Origin: Verticillium longisporum
Lineage: Eukaryota; Ascomycota; Sordariomycetes; Glomerellales; Plectosphaerellaceae
Direction of reading: 5' to 3'
Assembly: GCA_019188255.1 (NCBI GenBank)
Contig: JAETXT010000012.1
Coordinates: 1,922,001-1,986,000 of the forward strand
DNA length: 64,000 bases
Shown here: piece by piece, positions 61,001 through 64,000 of the stretch
Layout of the letters: the number at the start of each line of letters is the position of its first letter
How positions within the stretch are numbered: position 1 is the first letter of the stretch
Made by a program: the position numbers and the translations under genes
The notes under the pieces: generated by a model
What the model was told of the DNA's origin: nothing
What the model saw: the letters and a program-made list of their open reading frames with translations, nothing else
Databases searched by the model: none

Positions 61001-64000
61001 GAGGTAGCTGGTCTCTAGTCTCTGGGTCTCAGGGCTTAGCACCATGCGTCTTGTCGCGCCTTTTCACGCTCGTCCGTTCAAGGTAGCACACATGAAGCCG
61101 CGTGTAGCCAGGCATATCGCGCGTAGCCGGGCACAGCGCGACAGTCGCCTACCCAGCCACGGGCAACGGGCAGCTCCCGGCGGCTTGGCGAGACAGGAGC
61201 GCCCCAAGGCGTGTTCCGAATGCGTGCATGACCCCTTCCTGTCCCGGCCAGACGACTGTGGGTGAGCCGGGTGCCCTGTACAGGGCTGGCGAGCTTCGCA
61301 GGGAAGGAGCTTGCGGCCTAGGCCTACGCGGTAGACTCGAGGCGGCGTTGTGAACAGCCCTGCGGACATAGAGTTCAGGTGTCTCTTGTGCCCACATCAT
61401 GATGAACCAGGCGGGCTGGCAAGTCTAGCCCGCATAGGTGCTATCTTGCCATCTTCGTACCTGCATCACGTCTCGAGTGCTTCAGAGCCTTTCTTGGGTA
61501 TCCTGGGACACAGACTCGCTCACTCCGGGGGTGGCGGCAGCAAATCGCGACCTGTGCCCTCGATTCGGACCCTGCATACCTCTCTCTCTCTCTGCCAGCA
61601 ATCACGAGGTTCGACAAGCGGGTTCAGGCAGCGGGCTCATCTATGGCCGTACTCCATGCAATGAGCGACCTTGCTAGTGGCCACTCTGAGGCAGGCAGTT
61701 CCATGCGCCTTGTGCCAACGGTGAAGAAAGAGCGAGTGATTGCGCGACCTCACCGCGATCTCTGAGGCGCGGCCGTCATCTGGATCTGGAGCGAAAGGGT
61801 ATCGTCGGCTATAATCTCTCTGGGTTTCGAGGATGCCTTCTCGATCCACAGTATCAAGGGTTTCTATATTGGACCGCTGTCTCGGGCCATCATGCAGTCT
61901 TCCGTTGACGGTCTGGACGCGTCCAAAATCTATTCCATGGTGCATTGTATCTGGTGATATGAACAAGTTTGAGTCCGGGGTGCAATGGCAAGTTCCGGGC
62001 ACGTATCTATCGGCGTCTCCCAGGTGTATTGTAGTCAAGATTGGGTGATGGAGACACAGGCTGACGTGGCAGTTGAGAGAGGAGCTCATCTCAGAATAGT
62101 CATTGTGCAGGGTCGTGGGCAACACGACCCAATGCAGCCTCCGCGACGCTGAAGAAGGCCGGCTAGGGCAGCAGGTCAGCCTACCCAGGTAAGGTAGTTT
62201 TGGGTGACCGTATATATCGCCTTGTCAATCACGGCGTTACATTGTTGTGCCAGCGTGAGTACATATATTGACCTATTACCAGGGCACAGCGTATGAAGAT
62301 TCTCGTTCACTGGTGGAGGGAAGGGCAAATTACTACAGTTGCACTGGTCCATCGCCGCCCATTACCTTGAATTTGAGAACGACCAACCCTTCCCCTGGTT
62401 CGCATTAAGATACAGAATATTAAGACTGATGCGAGCCGATAGCATTTTGGCCTGGCACATCCCCCACACGAAACTGCCATGATGGGTTCATCCCGTGCCA
62501 TCCCTTCTCGGTTCCCCGGACTGACGGACACAACGATCGAGCACCTGAGTCGAGCAACAGCGCAAGAACATCGCCAATCGTGAAGCCAGTGGCGAGTCCG
62601 GCGGAGCGGGTAGGGCTGGAGGGTATTCTTGATTCAGGGTGCAGTGGTGCCGGCATACTCGCCCCTCGAGGATCGCCAAACATCCCCCTCACCCCTTTTC
62701 CCCCGGAGCCAATTCTGAATAATGCATTTTTCAGGCTGCATCCATCCACAAATCGGTGCTCTTCCTCTCAGCTCCCTGGTCTAGCTTCTTGATTGTCCCG
62801 ATACCAATCATGACGCGGCGCGCGTACCGAGAAGGTGCAGGAATCCCGCCCTCATACTGATGCTGCATGTGTCAGCCATGTCTGACTCAACAGCCCAACA
62901 TGGACGAACTCATGGGGCCGCCGTAGGGCTGAAGCTGCTCATATAATCACACGATCCCCTGTCAAGTCTGGAAATCCTAGCCTTGGACGCAGCCATTTTC
63001 TTCTTCAGCAGTTGGGAACTATTCGATGGCATGGCGCCGCAACTCGACAGCACTCACACGAAGTGGGAGCCTGGCTTTGGGGGTTCGAATCGGCATCAAA
63101 CGGCACTCGACTCCTGACGACGCACCTGTATCATCCTTCGATCGAGTCGAGCCTGGATTGCTTCAATGCAAATGTCACCACCACACGACGACGGTGCCTG
63201 GATAGATAGAAGTTTGCACTCAAACCGGGCACCATGGAGCCTGCCGGAAGCTGTTGTGGACGCCTGATTTACGTCACCAGTTGGTACTTGGGGCGTGACA
63301 GCTTCCGAAACAGCAATACATTGAGGCTGCCGCGGGTGTGAGGCTTTATAAATTGGAAGTTTCAATTGTTATCACATATCCCAGCTTAACGCGATAAACC
63401 TGTCACCATTCAGGCTATCTCCTGTAGAGACGCAACAAATCTTTGATTTTGAGTGTTTTCCTAAGTGGTACCCCTGCATAATGCAGTTCGAAGCAACATA
63501 TACATATAACATACTCATTTGACAAGTGCCAGCGGTGGCCAAGTGGTTGGGCTTCGCTATAATTAAAGATCTGAAAAGCATTGGGGGTCTGCCGTATACC
63601 CCATCTTGGCATCTGCTCAAGCTGGTCGTTTACCAGACCGAAACACACAGCTAGATTTGCGAGCTCCCAATTCAAGACACCGCCAGCAAATGAGTGCCGA
63701 ACAAATTTAAAACTCGTCTTGTTACATCGATGCGACATTGGGGGCATATTCTGTGCCGCAGGGGAGATGGCGATCAATTAAGCTTATCGTCTTTCATAAC
63801 TTGAGCCGGAAACTTTACTACAGTGGTTCGTCTGGCACAAACCTGTGAAGTTAAATGTCAAGTCCCGCCTTGTTGCAGCAACTTTGGACTTGGATGGCTG
63901 TCTCGATTCGGTGACGTACGGACCCTCTTGAAGAAAAACACGCCTTGATGCACATTATGTGGCAAACATATTGTGCCCGGGAAACAGCCAAGACTAACGG
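58072..64000. other. 5.9-kb region without a recognisable gene
   Basis: Many overlapping ORFs of 60-178 codons on both strands, none with a domain I know. Simple repeats: a CTGCAGCTC-type 9-mer four times at 59067-59102, CT repeats near 60075-60092 and 61580-61594, and a TCTG tract near 60475-60497. AGGTACCT palindromes lie at 59272-59279 and 59760-59767. A tRNA A-box-like sequence at about 63536-63546 lacks a matching B box. The right edge (63.0-64.0 kb) is more A/T-rich, with nothing recognisable. Confidence 0.45.
59067..59102. repeat. Four tandem copies of a 9-bp unit
   Basis: CTGCAGCTC is repeated four times, with one copy starting ATG instead of CTG. In one plus-strand frame it reads as Ala/Pro repeats, but no supported gene covers it. 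Confidence 0.85.

Noticed and set aside
63530..63605. Possible tRNA gene with an A box TGGCCAAGTGG
   Set aside because: No B box, a poor acceptor stem and no clear anticodon arm; at best a decayed relic.
1..64000. CRISPR arrays, operons, biosynthetic cluster, transposons
   Set aside because: None of the repeat patterns or enzyme combinations is present; the window is ordinary fungal chromosome.

Overview
The window looks like a chromosome segment of a filamentous ascomycete of the Sordariomycetes, most like Hypocreales. The genes are typical of that group: a DUF1996/WSC secreted protein, a STE2-type pheromone receptor, a SomA/Flo8-like LisH regulator, a bZIP-DUF3425 factor and the kinetochore subunit Fta4. 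Most genes are split by 50-100 nt introns with GT..AG ends and CTAAC/CTGAC-like branch points. I cannot name the species from sequence alone.

Layout. 0-5 kb: PET117 (+) converges on RPB2 (-). 5.8-12 kb: indoleamine 2,3-dioxygenase (-), the ESCRT-I subunit VPS23 (+) and the alpha-pheromone receptor STE2 (-). 13.6-19 kb: a DUF1996+WSC secreted protein (+), TOM6 (-), a conserved fungal protein of unknown role (+) and a doubtful 252-aa ORF. 19.5-27 kb: the SomA/Flo8-like regulator (-) with a long leader, TRAPP subunit BET3 (-) and the U5 snRNP 40 kDa WD40 protein (+). 28-36 kb: a two-TM membrane protein with PPxY motifs (+), the seven-zinc-knuckle protein GIS2/CNBP (+) and a calpain-like protease (+). 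36-40 kb: kinetochore subunit Fta4 (-) and an intracellular GH3 beta-glucosidase with a PA14 insert (-). From 40 kb the density drops: 8.8 kb without a recognisable gene, then the bZIP-DUF3425 factor (-), 4.6 kb empty, the divergent pair PUS9-like pseudouridine synthase (-) / HotDog thioesterase (+), and 5.9 kb empty to the end.

The genes are mostly single-copy housekeeping functions (transcription, splicing, vesicle traffic, mitochondrial assembly and import, RNA modification, kinetochore) with a few developmental and environmental regulators. I see no secondary-metabolite cluster, transposon, rRNA or convincing tRNA, and no operon-like logic.

The most notable points concern reading-frame integrity. 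Three conserved genes (the SomA-like regulator, the bZIP factor, the PUS9-like enzyme) each need exactly one extra G/C in a short homopolymer to stay in frame, which points to consensus errors in G/C runs. The calpain gene is instead broken by an exact 8-bp tandem duplication between its catalytic Cys and His. Other points are a 9-nt microexon in BET3, a 12-nt microexon in GIS2, a GC-AG intron in PET117, and an over-represented intergenic palindrome AGGTACCT.
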